Shown here piece after piece: positions 1-10,814 of a DNA stretch of 64,000 nt (within the stretch, counting starts at the first letter, position 1; each line of letters opens with the position of its first letter). Source of the DNA: Elymus sibiricus (lineage: Eukaryota; Streptophyta; Magnoliopsida; Poales; Poaceae). A program made the position numbers and the translations under genes. The DNA is taken from positions 198,332,195 through 198,396,194 of the forward strand of contig CM077664.1 of NCBI GenBank assembly GCA_039707655.1. The letters are read 5' to 3'. Below the pieces are notes generated by a model. That model did not search any database, had not been told where the DNA came from, and saw nothing but the letters and a program-made list of their open reading frames with translations.

Positions 1-179
1 GCAAGCGCTTCGCGGATCTGTGCGACCCTCCTGTCGGCGTCCCCTTGGATCCTCTTCTCCTTGGCCGCCAGGTTGGCATTGGCCTTGTCCAGGCGCTTGG
101 TGTAGGAACCCTGAGCGGCGGCCACCTCGTGTTCCAGCGCCTCCAGCCGTTCGTGCTCCAAGTCCTGCGCAGACGCCGT

Positions 180-1705
180 TGATACGTCCATTTTGCATCA
201 TGTTTTCCTACTGTTATTTATAGTATTTTTAATCAATATAACACTTTGTGGAGCAATTCTAATGCCTTTTCTCTCTTAATATGCAAGATTTACACAAGGA
301 GGGAGATTGCCGGCAGCTGGAATTCTGGACTGAAAAAGCTATGTCAGAGATACCTATTCTGCACATCTCCAAATGAGCTAAAATTTCACGGAGATTTATT
401 TTGGAATAAATAAAAAATACTGGAGCCAAGAAGTACCAGAGGGGGCCACCCAGGTGCCCACGAGGCACCAGGGCGTGCCACCCCCCCCCCCCCCAGGCGC
501 GCCCTGGTGGCTCGTGGGGCCCCTAGCCAGCCTCTGGCCCCCATTTTCTGGTATATAAGTCCATTTGCCCTGGAAAAAATAGAGAGAAGACTTTTGGGAT
601 GGTGCGCCGCCGTCTCGGGGCGAAACTTGGGCAGGAGCTATTTTGCTCTCCGGCGGAGCGATTCTGCCGTGGATACTTCCCTCCGGGAGGGGGAAATCGG
701 AGCCATCGACATCACCAACGATCCTCTCATCATGGGAGGACCAATATTCATCAACATCTTCAACAGCACCATCTCATCTCAAACCCTAGTTCATCTCTTG
801 TATTCAATCTTTGTCTCAAAACCTCAGATTGGTACCTGCGGGTTGCTAGTAGTGTTGATTACATCTTGTAGTTGATGCTAGTTGGTTTATTTGGTGGAAG
901 ATTATATGTTCAGATCTATTATGCTATTTAATACCCCTCTGATCTTGGACATGAAGATGATTTGTGAGTAGTTACTTTTGTTCTTGAGGACATGGGAGAA
1001 GTCTTGTCATAAGTAATCATGTGAATTTGGCATTCGTTCGATATTTTGATGATATGTATGTTGTTGATTCTGTTAGTGGTGTCATGTGAACGTCGACTAC
1101 ATGACACTTCACCATCTTTGGGCCTAAGGGAATGCATTGTGGAGTAGTAATTAGATGATGGGTTGCTAGAGTGACAGAAGCTTAAACCCTAGTTTATGCG
1201 CTATTCCGTAAGGGGCTGATTTGGATCCATATGTTTAATGCTATGGTTAGAGTTATCTTAATTCTTCTTTCGTAGTTGTGGATGCTTGCAAGAGGGGGTA
1301 ATCATAAGTGGGAGGCTTGTTCAAGTAAGAACTACACCCAAGCACCGGTCCACCCACATATCAAATTATCAAAGTAGCGAACGCGAATCAAACCAACATG
1401 ATGAAAGTGACTAGATGAAATTCCCATGTGTCCTCGAGAACGCTTTACTTATTATAAGAGATCGTTCCGGCTTGTCCTTTGCTATAAAAAGGATTGGGCC
1501 ACTTTGCTGCACTCTTTGTTACTATTGCTACTTGTCACTTGTTACAAATTATGTTGTTATCAAACTACTCGTTACCTATAATTTCAGTGCTTGCAGAAAA
1601 TACCTTGCTGAAAACCGCTTGTTATTTCCTTCTGCTCCTCGTTGTGTTCGACACTCTTACTTATCGAAAGGACTACGATTGATCCCCTATACTTGTGGGT
1701 CATTA
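180..1705 (+). mobile_element. Solo LTR (gypsy, Sabrina/WHAM-like)
   Basis: A single LTR of 1526 bp starting TGATACGTCC and ending GGGTCATTA, so the usual terminal CA has become TA. It is flanked by the 5-bp duplication gccgt at 175-179 and 1706-1710. No internal sequence or second LTR is present, as expected after recombination between two LTRs of one element. A run of 14 C residues lies at 481-494. It interrupts the coiled-coil exon of the antisense gene in element A; that frame resumes on the other side. The short ORFs inside it are not genes. Confidence 0.85.
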
Positions 1706-2632
1706 GCCGTCCGTGCGAGCTCCCGCTCGCGGATCTCAAGGTCCGCTTCGCGAGCCGCCAGTTCCTCTCCACGGGCGGAGATGGCATTTTTCCGCGCCTG
1801 AAGCTACCGTTCTAGCGCGATGTTCTGATCCCGGAGCTCCTTTCTGCGGGCCTCCACAGCCTCGCACTGCCTGACCGCCGCCTCGGCCTCCTGGAAAGCA
1901 CCCTCGCGGGCCTCCGTCGCCTCGGTGGCCGCCTTCTCGCTCCTCGCGCGAGCGGCCTCGTTCTGGCGCTGGCCCAGCTTACCAGCGACTTCAAGTTGAT
2001 GCCACCCTCGGGCCAGGCACAGGCGCTCTTCAGCGAGGCGCGCTTCTACGGCCTGAAGTTCAGCACCGAGTTGGCCTAACGTGGCCGTGGCATTCCGCAA
2101 GGCCCCGCGCCTGATTGAGGTGCAGCTGCCCACAAGCGCTAGGGCCCAGTCCGGGTCTGACTCTTCGTCGCCCTCCGCCGGTGCGGCTCGCGAGGGCCCG
2201 GCTCCGCTCGCGAGGAGCGGAGGGCTCGCGGGGGCTTCCTCCTCATCTCGCCGCAGTGGCATGCCCCGCGGACCCGGCGCCCCCCCGGCGGAAGCCTCGT
2301 GCACCGGCAAGACGCATGGGCCTTCCGCGGCGCCACCGCCACCCGCGGGGCGCGATGGAGGAGTTGGCGTCTCTGCCTCCGCCCCTGCGACGGGCGCCCC
2401 AGGGACCTCGGAGCCGCCTCCTGACGACCCCTCCTGAGACTCGCTCGCTTGGGCCTCCTGAGTTGCGCCCTCCTGCGGCACGAGAGGGGCCGCCTGCCCC
2501 TTCGCCGTCGCGGGCCCGGCCCCGATGTTGGCGCGGTGAGAGTCTTCCTCACGCCCCCCGGCCTCGGCGCCCGGTGGTGCAGCCCCCACCAGGCCGGGGG
2601 TCTTCTTCTTCTTCTTCTTGCCAGGGGAGGTC

Positions 2633-2700
2633 CTGTGAAGAGCAAAGACTTAGACACACGCGGCGTGCCAGATGCAAGGGAAGGAAAGGTGGGCGCTTAC
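2633..2700 (-). other. Intron in antisense gene of element A
   Basis: On the minus strand the exon end ATGA is followed by GTAAGCGC at 2700, and the intron ends CTCTTCACAG at 2633 after a pyrimidine-rich stretch. Removing these 68 bases joins the two long frames that lie in different phases (2793-4082 and 1804-2589). The length is close to the minimum for plant introns. Splicing is inferred from the sites only. Confidence 0.55.
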
Positions 2701-4364
2701 TCATCCTTGGCCACCCATTTCCTCCTCTTCAACGGCCGATGCAAGGCGCTGCTGCCGCAATCCTCACAGGGCCCCTTCTCGTGGATGGCTCCCTAGGCAG
2801 GGCCTGGGGGTCCGGCGGCCTCGACTTCAGCACCGGCCTCCCCCGCGGGGGGACCACGGGATCCGTCCTTGGCTCTGCCCCTGACGGTTCGCAGCTCCAC
2901 GGCCGCTGCACGGGAGCTCCCCGCGCCCCCCGTCCTGACGAGTACGGCGGGCGCGGCCTCCGGCGGGGCGACGTCGTCGTCATCCCCGAGCCTGTGGGAG
3001 AGTTGGTGGCGAGTCCGCTGGGATGGGCCACCGCTGTCCTTCACGTCGCCCACCGGGGCCCCGGCGTCACCACGGACCCCCGAGCCTGGAACCACCAGCA
3101 CAAGGTTGTCCCGGGGTCCCTCGAGGCCTTCTGGAAGCAGCCCCCACTGGTCGAAGTGCGGCATCGCGCCGGCTAGCGCCACCTTATTCTTGTAGCGGTA
3201 CAAGGGGAGCCCGTCCCTGGGCGGCTCACCCGCCTCCTCGCCGGTCAGGGTGAGGAGCACCTCATTCAGCACATCTGGCCGCAAGCTGTCCGCGCTCAGT
3301 CACATCGGATCCTCTGGGCCTGTGAAGGCCCACATCGGGCAGGAGTGTCGCTGGAGGGGAGCGATGCGCCGGCGGAGGAACTCCCTCATGACGGTGACCA
3401 CCGTTACCTTCGCGGCCCTCAGCTCGGCCAGCCTCTTCCACACCCGTGCCAACCTCGGGTCAGCGAGTCTCTCATGCCCCCATCCAGAGCTCCTCGTCGC
3501 CAGAGTCTTCGGCAGCTGCAGCAGGGGGCTGAATTGGGCTGCGTCCACGTACACCCATTGCCGCCTATAGCCCTCTACCTTCTTGGTGAGCCGCATGTCG
3601 ATGCCCTCACCTGCCGTCTCTTCTACGATGCGGATCGAGGCGCACCCGGAGCATTGGTCCGCCGCGGTCAGCCGCAAGCTGAAGAAGTGGCGGAAGAGCG
3701 CCACGGAGGGCGCCACGCCCACGAAGGCCTCACATAAAAAGGCGAAGGCGGAGAGAAGAAGAATGGAGTTCGGCTCGAGGTGCAGTGCATGGACCTGGTA
3801 GTCTGAAAGAGTGGCGTTGAAGAAGTCAGAAAACGGTGGCAGCACGCCGGTGAAGACTGCATGAAGGTAGAGGACGGAGGAGGTGGCATCGAGGTCAGTG
3901 GTCGGGCGCGAAGCCAGCCAGATCCGAGTGGCCCCCCACTCATTGGAGGCGGCTGCGGTCATCGGGAGCACCTTGCTAAGCCCCTCGGCGTTGACGATCG
4001 TAGGCCTACCCAGAGCAGGCTCCGGCGCCACCTCCACGACCGCTGCCTCCTCCGCCCCTTCATTCTGACCGGGGGGCGTCATGGCGGCGCAGCCAAGATC
4101 TGGGATGGCGAGGCTTTGGGAGAGGAAGAAGGAGTTGTGCGCAGGAAGGAAGGCGCAGGGAGACGGAACGCGCGGAGGAAGGCAATGATGGTCTCGCGCC
4201 GCGTGCGGGCAGGCTTTATGTCAGCGCGGGCGGTTACCGAGGCATTGTGGGAGAAGTGGGGGCGTCCCCCGTCACGTCGTGCGCCACACGTCGCGCCTGG
4301 CCCGCAGGCGGTTAGGGCCCGCGCCGTTTCTCCCCCGAGTAGGCGGGAACGTGCGCACCGAAGG

Positions 4365-4376
4365 CCCGGGGGCTAC
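4365..4376 (+). promoter_or_regulatory. Polypurine tract of element A
   Basis: CCCGGGGGCTAC lies immediately before the LTR start at 4377. The same GGGGGCTAC form precedes the 3' LTR of element B. Confidence 0.6.
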
Positions 4377-5281
4377 TGTCAGGCACGTGGAACCCGGGGT
4401 ATCCTGGCCCATCTGCCTTTGGCCCAGGCTGCAACACCTGGCGAAGGCCCAACCTGCGGCCACCTACAGGCATCTCCGGCAAGACCCCTCATGAGGCCCG
4501 GCCTCCTGAGGACCCCTCCTCAGGGAGCGGGCAAGCAAGACTCAACCGCTTCACCGAGAGCCTCGTGAGGCCCTCTCGCGAGGCGGCCTCCTAAGACCGC
4601 CTCCCGAGGCATCCTCCTGAAGGTGCGCAAGACAAGTGCAGTTCGGCTCGGTTGCGCGGTCTCGTGCCCATCACGTGGGTGACGCGCGCGGAGACGAACG
4701 GCGACAGAGGCCGTGCCAGTAGGGGCGGATGGAGAGGATTTCCCCTTTTGTGCTAAGGGAGCAAGGCCAGCAATCCACTTCCCAAAGCAACCCCCAAAGG
4801 TTGCCCGATCGGTGAAAGAAGACCAAGACGGCGGGCGCGCAGGGCGGAGGTCATTCCCGAGCCCACCGGCACGTCATGGACGGTCGCTTTGCAGATGAAG
4901 ACCACCTTTTGTCAGGATAGACTGCGCCCCTGTCCCCCTTCAAACTTGCCATTGTGTGGCAATCCTTCCCGCCAATGTTTTCAGGGGAAAAGGACAAGGC
5001 AGATATAAAAGGAGGGCAGGGTGCCGTTGTAGGGGAGGCTTCTTCGAGCTGGGAACCTTGCACTCTCTCTCACACTAGAGCAATCCAAACCAAGCAGGAG
5101 TAGGGTTTTACACTGCAAGGTGGCCCGAACCTGGGTAAACCACTGAGTCCACGGTCCGCTCCCCGCTAGCGCGCTCTCGCCGTAGCTTTGCCGTAGTTTA
5201 GCTATGGTAGGGGACGAGGAGGTAGGAACGAGCTCACCCCAGTGTTCGAACCTTTGGGTCCCCGGAGCCCTAACTCCGACA
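4377..5281 (+). repeat. 3' LTR of element A
   Basis: A stretch of 905 bp from TGTCAGGC to CTCCGACA. It contains a TATA box (TATAAAA, 5004-5010) and downstream the sequence typical of grass gypsy LTRs (GGCCCGAACCTGGGTAAAC type, about 5125-5145). Its partner LTR is outside the window, so divergence cannot be judged. Confidence 0.7.
5004..5010 (+). promoter_or_regulatory. TATA box in LTR of element A
   Basis: TATAAAA in a GC-rich context (AGATATAAAAGGAGGGC) about 270 bp before the LTR end; the likely U3 promoter of the element. Confidence 0.5.
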
Positions 5282-5708
5282 AATCCGACCTGCCGAAGCA
5301 ACTTTAAAAAAAATATCAGAGGAAAGGTTTACACAGGGCCTCCATAAGTGGTTTGACATCCCTACTACGCCCTGCTGCACGTCTGCGCCTTTGCTCTTTA
5401 TGAAGCTTCCATGCGATTGAAGTCGCTGCTTGTATGCATGATGGAAGTGATAGTGTTCGGCGGACGAGCCCTTTCAGAAAGGGTTTTGAGAAGTCGCCGC
5501 AGGGTATCAGCTTGATGCTGATCGGGCCCTAGATGGTGCCTATTTTTGATGTTAATCCGAGAACATCTTTGGTCATGGCTCGGTCGAACCGGGCGCTCGA
5601 CCCTTCTAACGTTTGCCCCCACAGCTGCCCACGGAATTTTAAGCGCGAAATTATGTACCCGAGGTACGTATTTCGCGGCTGGGAGGCCATGCTATGGGGC
5701 GCGTATCC
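5282..5708 (-). other. Element D internal sequence without recognised gene
   Basis: Lies downstream of the protease-like frame of D. No coding similarity to reverse transcriptase is seen. The left edge is the junction with element A. Confidence 0.5.
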
Positions 5709-7675
5709 CTATTTAGGGTAAGCATGGGAGTGATCCGGGACTGAGGCCATAGCTCGGGCGCGTTTGCGTGCGTCCAGCGCCTTGATGGTAGACTGGGCCT
5801 TCGACGCCTCTTCGGCGGCCTGGGCTTCGGCCGCTAGAGCCGCTGTGTGTTCCTCGGTTCGGAGTGAGCGCTCGGTGTTACCGTTAACGGTAATGACACC
5901 ACTAGGTCCTGGCATCTTAAGCTTCAGATATGCATAGTGCGGGACGGCATTAAAGCGAGCGAACGCTGTTCGGCCGAGGAGTGCGTGGTAACCGCTGCGG
6001 AAAGGAACAATGTCGAAGATTAAATCTTCACTGCAGAAGTTTTCGGGCGAGCCGAAGACCACTTCCAAGGTCACGGTTCCCGAGCAGCGTGCCTCAACGC
6101 CTAGGATTACACCTTTAAAGGTAGTGTTACTGGGTTTGATCCTTGACGGATCGGTTCCCATCTTCCTCACTGTATCTGAATAAATCAGATTGAGGCTGCT
6201 GTCTCCGTCCATAAGGACTCTAGTGAGGTGGTATCCATCCATGATGGGGTCGAGCACCGGAGCCGTCGTTCCTCCATGACAGATACTGGTTGGATGGTCT
6301 CACCGGTCGAAGGTGATCGGACAAGCCGACCATGGGTTGTATTTCGGGGCCACTGGCTCTAAGGCGTAGACATCCCGAAGTGCACGCTTCCGCTTCTTCT
6401 TGGGTATATGCGTGACATAAATCATGTTCACGTTTTTTACCTCGGGAGGGAACTGCTTTTGGCCTCCATTGTTCGGCCCGCGAGGTTCATTGTCGTCCTC
6501 GCAGCAGGGACCTTTGCCCAGTTCCTCGGCTGTAAGCTTGTTGGCCTGCTTGATTACCCAACAGTTACGGTTGGTGTGGTTGGCGGGCTTGTCCAAGGTA
6601 CCATGGATCTGGCAGGGCCTATCCAGGATTTTGTCCAGCGCGGTCGGGCCGTCCTAGCTCCCTTTAGAGGGCTTCTTCCGCGGTCCTGATTTCGAGCTGC
6701 TGAACCCGACGTTTACTGCCGCGTCATCGGCTTCACTATCGTTGTTTGTGTGCCAGCGCTTGTTGTTGTTGTTGTGCCGGGGTTTCCCGTTCCCGTCCCG
6801 GACCTCTGAGGTGCCAGGGTCGTTGGGGTGGTTGCTTCTACAAGCTAACCAACTGTCTTCACCCACGCAAAAGTGGGTCATTAAGGAGGTGAGGGCCGAC
6901 ATTGTTCTCGGCTTATCTTGGCCTAGCTGGTGAGAGAGCCATTCGTCCCGAATACTGTGCTTGAATGCGGCGATTGCCTCAGCATCCGGACAATCGACAA
7001 TCTGGTTCTTGTTAGTCAAGAACCGATTCCAGAATTGCCGAGCAGACTCCCCGGGCTGTTGAACAACGTGGCTCAAGTCGTCGGCATCTGGCGGCCGAAC
7101 ATAGGTGCCTTGAAAGTTGGCTCGGAATGCGTCCTCGAGCTCTTCCCAGCTCCCAGTGAAGTTTTTGGGTAGGCTATTCAACCAGTGCCTTGCCGGCCCT
7201 TTAAGTTTTAATGGCAGATATTTAATGGCGTGGATGTCATCTCCTCGGGCCATATGAATGTGGAGAAGGAAATCTTTGATCCAGACAGCTGGGTTAGTTG
7301 TCCCATCATACTGTTCTATGTTTACGGTCTTAAACCCCTCGGGGAACTGATGCTGCATCACCTCGTCTGTGAAATACATTGGGTGTGCGGCGCCCCTGAC
7401 CCAGGCCACGTCGTGCCGGAGATCGGTTATCATCCGAGCACGATGCTGCTCCCGGGCTCTATCATTCCTGTCGCGCCAAGCTTGGTATCCATCCTGTCCA
7501 GCGGGCGTGTGTCCTCTGGATCCGTAAATGGATCTTGTCTGTGCCGCTCTGGCGTTTAAGTTGTGCCACAGATCATATGGATCATCTGGTTGTACTGGCT
7601 CCTTGCCCGCCCGGTGAGGGGCATAGCCGCATAGGTGGGTTTTCGGCTTCTCCAGTCGTCCTGTCCCGTCCTCGA
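5709..7675 (-). pseudogene. Gag C-terminal part and retropepsin-like domain of element D
   Basis: One minus-strand frame carries a gag domain of the Retrotrans_gag type (AVWIKDFLLHIHMARGDD, LKLKGPARHWLNSLP, FRANFQGTYVRPPDADDLSH) at about 7360-7000. A basic Asn-rich stretch follows, then a protease-like domain (RVLMDGDSSLNLIYSD at about 6220, ALLGRTAFARFNAVPHYAYLKLKMPG). In-frame stops at 6654 and 6300 break it. The usual Asp-Thr/Ser-Gly is Asp-Gly-Asp here, against Asp-Gly-Gly in B and C. The frame is continuous with the upstream half at 16713-18006, which the copia element separated from it. It is probably non-functional but not very old, as only a few stops are present. Confidence 0.8.
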
Positions 7676-8829
7676 GGGGGTGTTGGAAATATGCCCTAGA
7701 GGCAATAATAAATTGGTTATTATTATATTTCCTTGTTCATGATAATCGTTTATTATCCATGCTATAATTGTATTGATTGGAAACTCAAATACATGTGTGG
7801 GTACATAGACAACACTGTGTCCCTAGTAAGCCTCTAGTTGACTAGCTTGTTGATCAAAGATGGTTAAGGTTTCCTAGCCATGGACATGAGATGTCATTTG
7901 ATAACGGGATCACATCATTAGGAGAATGATGTGATGGACAAGACCCAAACTGTAAACGTAGCATTTGATCGTGTCAGTTTATTGCTATTGTTTTCTGCAT
8001 GTCAAGTATCTGTTCCTTTGACCATGAGATCATGCAACTCACTGACACCGGAGGAATACCTTGTGTGTATCAAACGTCGCAACGTAACTGGGTGACTATA
8101 AAGGTGCTCTACAGATATCTCCGAGGGTGTCTGTTGGGTTGGCATGGATCAAGACTGGGATTTGTTACTCCGTATGACGGAGAGGTATCTCAGGGCCCAC
8201 TCGGTAATACAACATCACAATGAGCCTTGCAAGCAATGTGACTAAAAGTGTTAGCCACGAGATCTTGTATTACGGAACGAGTAAAGAGACTTGCCGGTAA
8301 CGAGATTGAACTAGGTATAGAGATACCGACGATCGAATCTCGGGCAAGTAACATACCGAAGAACAAAGGGAACAGCATACGGGATTAACTGAATCCTTGA
8401 CATAGAGGTTCGACCGATAAAAGATCTTCGTAGAATATGTAGGAGCCAATATGGGCATCCAGGTCCCGCTATTGGTTATTGGCCGTAGAGGTGTCTCGGT
8501 CATGTCTACATAGTTCTCGAACCCGCAGGGTCTACACACTTAACGTTTGGTGACGATTAGTATAATTGAGTTATTATGTTGGTGACCGAAAGTTGTTCGG
8601 AAGTCTCGGATAAGATCCCGGACATGACGAGGATCTCCGGAATAGTCCGGAGGTAAAGATTGATATATGTGATAATAGTGTTTTGATCTCCGAAAGAGTT
8701 CCGGAGTTCACCGGAAGGGGTTCCGGATGTTTACCGAAGTGTTCGGGTGCAGCAACACTTTATATGGGCCAAAGGGATAAAAGCCCACGAGGTATTGGAA
8801 AGTGCAAAAGTAGTTTTGCTGCCGCGTAA

Positions 8830-8941
8830 GCGGTACTACCGCTTGGTGAAGCGGTACTACCGCCCGAGCGGTACTACCGCTTGTGTGAAGCGGTACTACC
8901 GCCCAAGCGGTACTACCGCTTGTGTGAAGCGGTACTACCGC
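8830..8941 (+). repeat. Array of six GCGGTACTACCGC palindromes in LTR
   Basis: Units at 8830, 8851, 8868, 8890, 8907 and 8929, each 13 bp and nearly self-complementary, separated by 4 to 9 bp such as TTGGTGAA or CCGA. The array lies about 130 bp upstream of the TATA box. An identical copy is at 15999-16110 in the 3' LTR. The role is unknown; it could be a protein-binding or hairpin-forming element. Confidence 0.9.
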
Positions 8942-9071
8942 TTGTGCGCGGCTGTGCACGGTTCGGCAGGATCCGAGTTGGACTCTTTCCCTGCGGGCCA
9001 AACCGACCTTGTGCGGGCAAAACCGACCTAGAGGAGGCTTTTACTCCAAGTTTAGACCCCAAGGCTCAACA

Positions 9072-9079
9072 TATAAATA
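9072..9079 (+). promoter_or_regulatory. TATA box of Angela-like 5' LTR
   Basis: TATAAATA in CAACATATAAATAGAGGG, about 460 bp before the LTR end. BARE-type elements have promoters in this part of the LTR. Confidence 0.6.
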
Positions 9080-9538
9080 GAGGGGCAGGGCTAGCACACG
9101 GGACACATCAGGATTTCCCAAGCCGTGTGCCGGCAACCCTAGCCCTCTAGTTCCTCCGTCATAATCTCCGTAGTGCTTGGCGAAGCCCTGCAGAGATTGT
9201 TCCTCACCACCATCACCACGCCGTCGTGCTGCTGGAACTCAACCACTACTTCACCATCGCTCGCTGGATCGAGGAGGTGAAGGCGTCATCAAGCCGTATG
9301 TGTGTTGAACGCGGAGGTGCCGTCCGTTCGGCGCTAGTTCGTGATCGGATCGAGGGACGACTTGCGATTTGGATCGCGGAGACGTTCGACTACATCAACC
9401 GCGTTTCTTAAACGCTTCCGCTTAGCGATCTACAAGGGTATGTAGATTCACTCTCCCTCTCGTAGATGCTCATCACCATGGATAGATCTTGTGTGTGCGT
9501 AGGAAAATTTTTGTTTCCCATGCAACGTTCCCCAACAG

Positions 9539-9550
9539 TGGCATCTGAGC
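9539..9550 (+). promoter_or_regulatory. Primer-binding site, initiator-tRNA-Met type, variant
   Basis: TGGCATCTGAGC two bases after the LTR end. It differs from the common TGGTATCAGAGC at two positions. Element H has the perfect form. Confidence 0.7.
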
Positions 9551-10814
9551 TAGGTCTATGCGTAGATGAGATCTCGAGTAGAACACAAACGAGTTGTGGG
9601 CGTGGGTGTATACATATTGCTTGCCGTTACTAGTTGATATTTGATTCGGCGGTACTGTGAGATGAAGCGGCCCGGACCGACATTACGCGTACACTTACGC
9701 GAGACAGGTTCCTTCAACTAACATGTAACTTCGTTGCATAAAGATGGCTAGCGGGTGTCTGTCTCTCTCACTTTAGTTGAATCGATTTCAATGAAGAGGG
9801 TTCTTTTAGAAGATCAAAAAGCAATCACTACACCACGTTGTGGTTTTGCGTAGGTAAGAACGGTTCTTGCAAACCCGTAGCAGCCACGTAAAATTTGCAA
9901 CAACAATTAGAGGACGTCTAACTTGTTTTTGCAGGGTATGTTGTGATGTGATATGGCCAATTACATGATGAGATATATGTGATGTATGAGATGATCATGT
10001 TTTGTATAGAATATCACGACTTGCATGTCGATGAGTACGGCAACTGGCAGGAGCCATAGAGTTGTCTTTAATTATTGTATGACCTGCGTGTCAATCATTA
10101 AGCGCTATGTAATGCTTTACTTTATCGCTAAACGTTAGCTATAGTCGTGGAAGCAACAGTCGGCGCGACAACCTTATGGCGACACGTTGATGGAGATCAA
10201 GATGATGGAGATCATGGTGTCATGCCGGTGACGATGGAGATCATGCCGGTGCTTTGGAGATGGAGATCAAAAGCACAAGTTCATGGCCATATCATGTCAC
10301 TTATGATTTGCATGTGATGTTAATCCTTTTATGCATCTTATTTTGCTTAGGACGACGGTAGCATTATAAGGTGATCCCTCACTTAAATTTCAAGATAAAT
10401 TGTGTTCTCCCCAAGTGTGCACCGTTGCGAAAGTTCGTCGTTTCGAGACACGCCGTGATGATCGGGTGTGATAGACTCTACGTTCGCATACAACGGGTGC
10501 AAGCCATGTTGCACGTGCGGAACACTCGGGTTAAACTTGACGAGCCTAGCATGTACAGACATGGCCTCGGAACACAAGAGACCGAAAGGTCGAACATGAG
10601 TCATATAGTAGATATGATCAACATGAAGATGTTCACCATTGAAACCACCTCAACTCACGTGATGATCGGACTTGAGTTGGTGGATTTGGATCATGTTACA
10701 CTCGAATGATCGGAGGGATGTCAATTTGAGTGGGAGTTTTTTAAATATGATTAACTAAACTCATTATCTAGAACAATAGTCTAAGTTGTCTTTGCTATAT
10801 TTATGTTGTAGATC
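9551..10814 (+). other. Untranslated leader of Angela-like element
   Basis: About 1.26 kb between primer-binding site and gag ATG. No coding sequence is recognised. Long leaders that carry packaging and dimerisation signals are usual in BARE-type elements. Repeated GATGGAGATCA phrases occur at 10188-10270. Confidence 0.6.

Larger units (their letters stand above)
1..4082 (-). pseudogene. Antisense gene of element A: gypsy-type transposon domain plus long coiled coil
   Basis: The minus-strand frame starts at an ATG at 4082. Residues about 75-130 match the pattern of the Pfam family named putative gypsy type transposon (PF04195): a segment around HLEPNSILLLSAFAFLCEAF. The frame runs to 3300, meets one stop, and continues in the same frame to 2793. 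A GT-AG intron (2633-2700) leads to a second exon rich in Ala, Gly and Pro that becomes a heptad-like coiled coil (2300-1711, one stop at 1804) and resumes beyond the solo LTR at 179-1. No DDE transposase residues are visible, so the family name should not be read as a transposase activity. GC content is far above that of the neighbouring elements. Function is unknown. It is broken by two stops and a 1.5-kb insertion. Confidence 0.65.
1..5281 (+). mobile_element. Gypsy-type element A, 3' part with antisense gene and 3' LTR
   Basis: Right-hand part of a plus-strand LTR retrotransposon whose left part lies outside the window. A purine tract at 4365-4376 is followed by an LTR that starts TGTCAGGC at 4377 and ends CTCCGACA at 5281. 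The internal part seen here carries no sense coding, only an antisense gene (1-4082). The layout matches element B, which is complete in this window. It sits inside element D, whose protease-downstream sequence resumes at 5282; aatcc at 5282-5286 should be the target duplication, but the left copy is not visible. A is itself interrupted by a solo LTR at 180-1705. Confidence 0.75.
7681..9537 (+). repeat. 5' LTR of Angela-like element
   Basis: 1857 bp, TG...CA ends. It contains six copies of a 13-bp palindrome (8830-8941) and a TATA box at 9072. Differences from the 3' copy seen by eye: a G/T at about 8600, and two transitions near 9299 and 9321. ORFs inside it are duplicated in the other LTR and are not genes. 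Confidence 0.95.

Noticed and set aside
2115..3176. 353-codon plus-strand ORF, Arg/Pro-rich
   Set aside because: It is the antisense shadow of the GC-rich exons of the element A antisense gene; no domain and biased composition.
3300..4082. DNA transposase (because of the family label transposon)
   Set aside because: No DDE triad, zinc finger or terminal inverted repeats are seen; the label refers to its occurrence in gypsy elements.
8830..8941. Regularly spaced palindromic repeats resembling a CRISPR array
   Set aside because: Units are 13 bp with 4-9 bp between them, lie inside an LTR and are present identically in the second LTR; the genome is a plant.
7999..9411. Several 60-97 codon ORFs inside the Angela LTR
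   Set aside because: Identical or nearly identical ORFs recur at 15168-16580 because the LTR is duplicated; none has a known domain.
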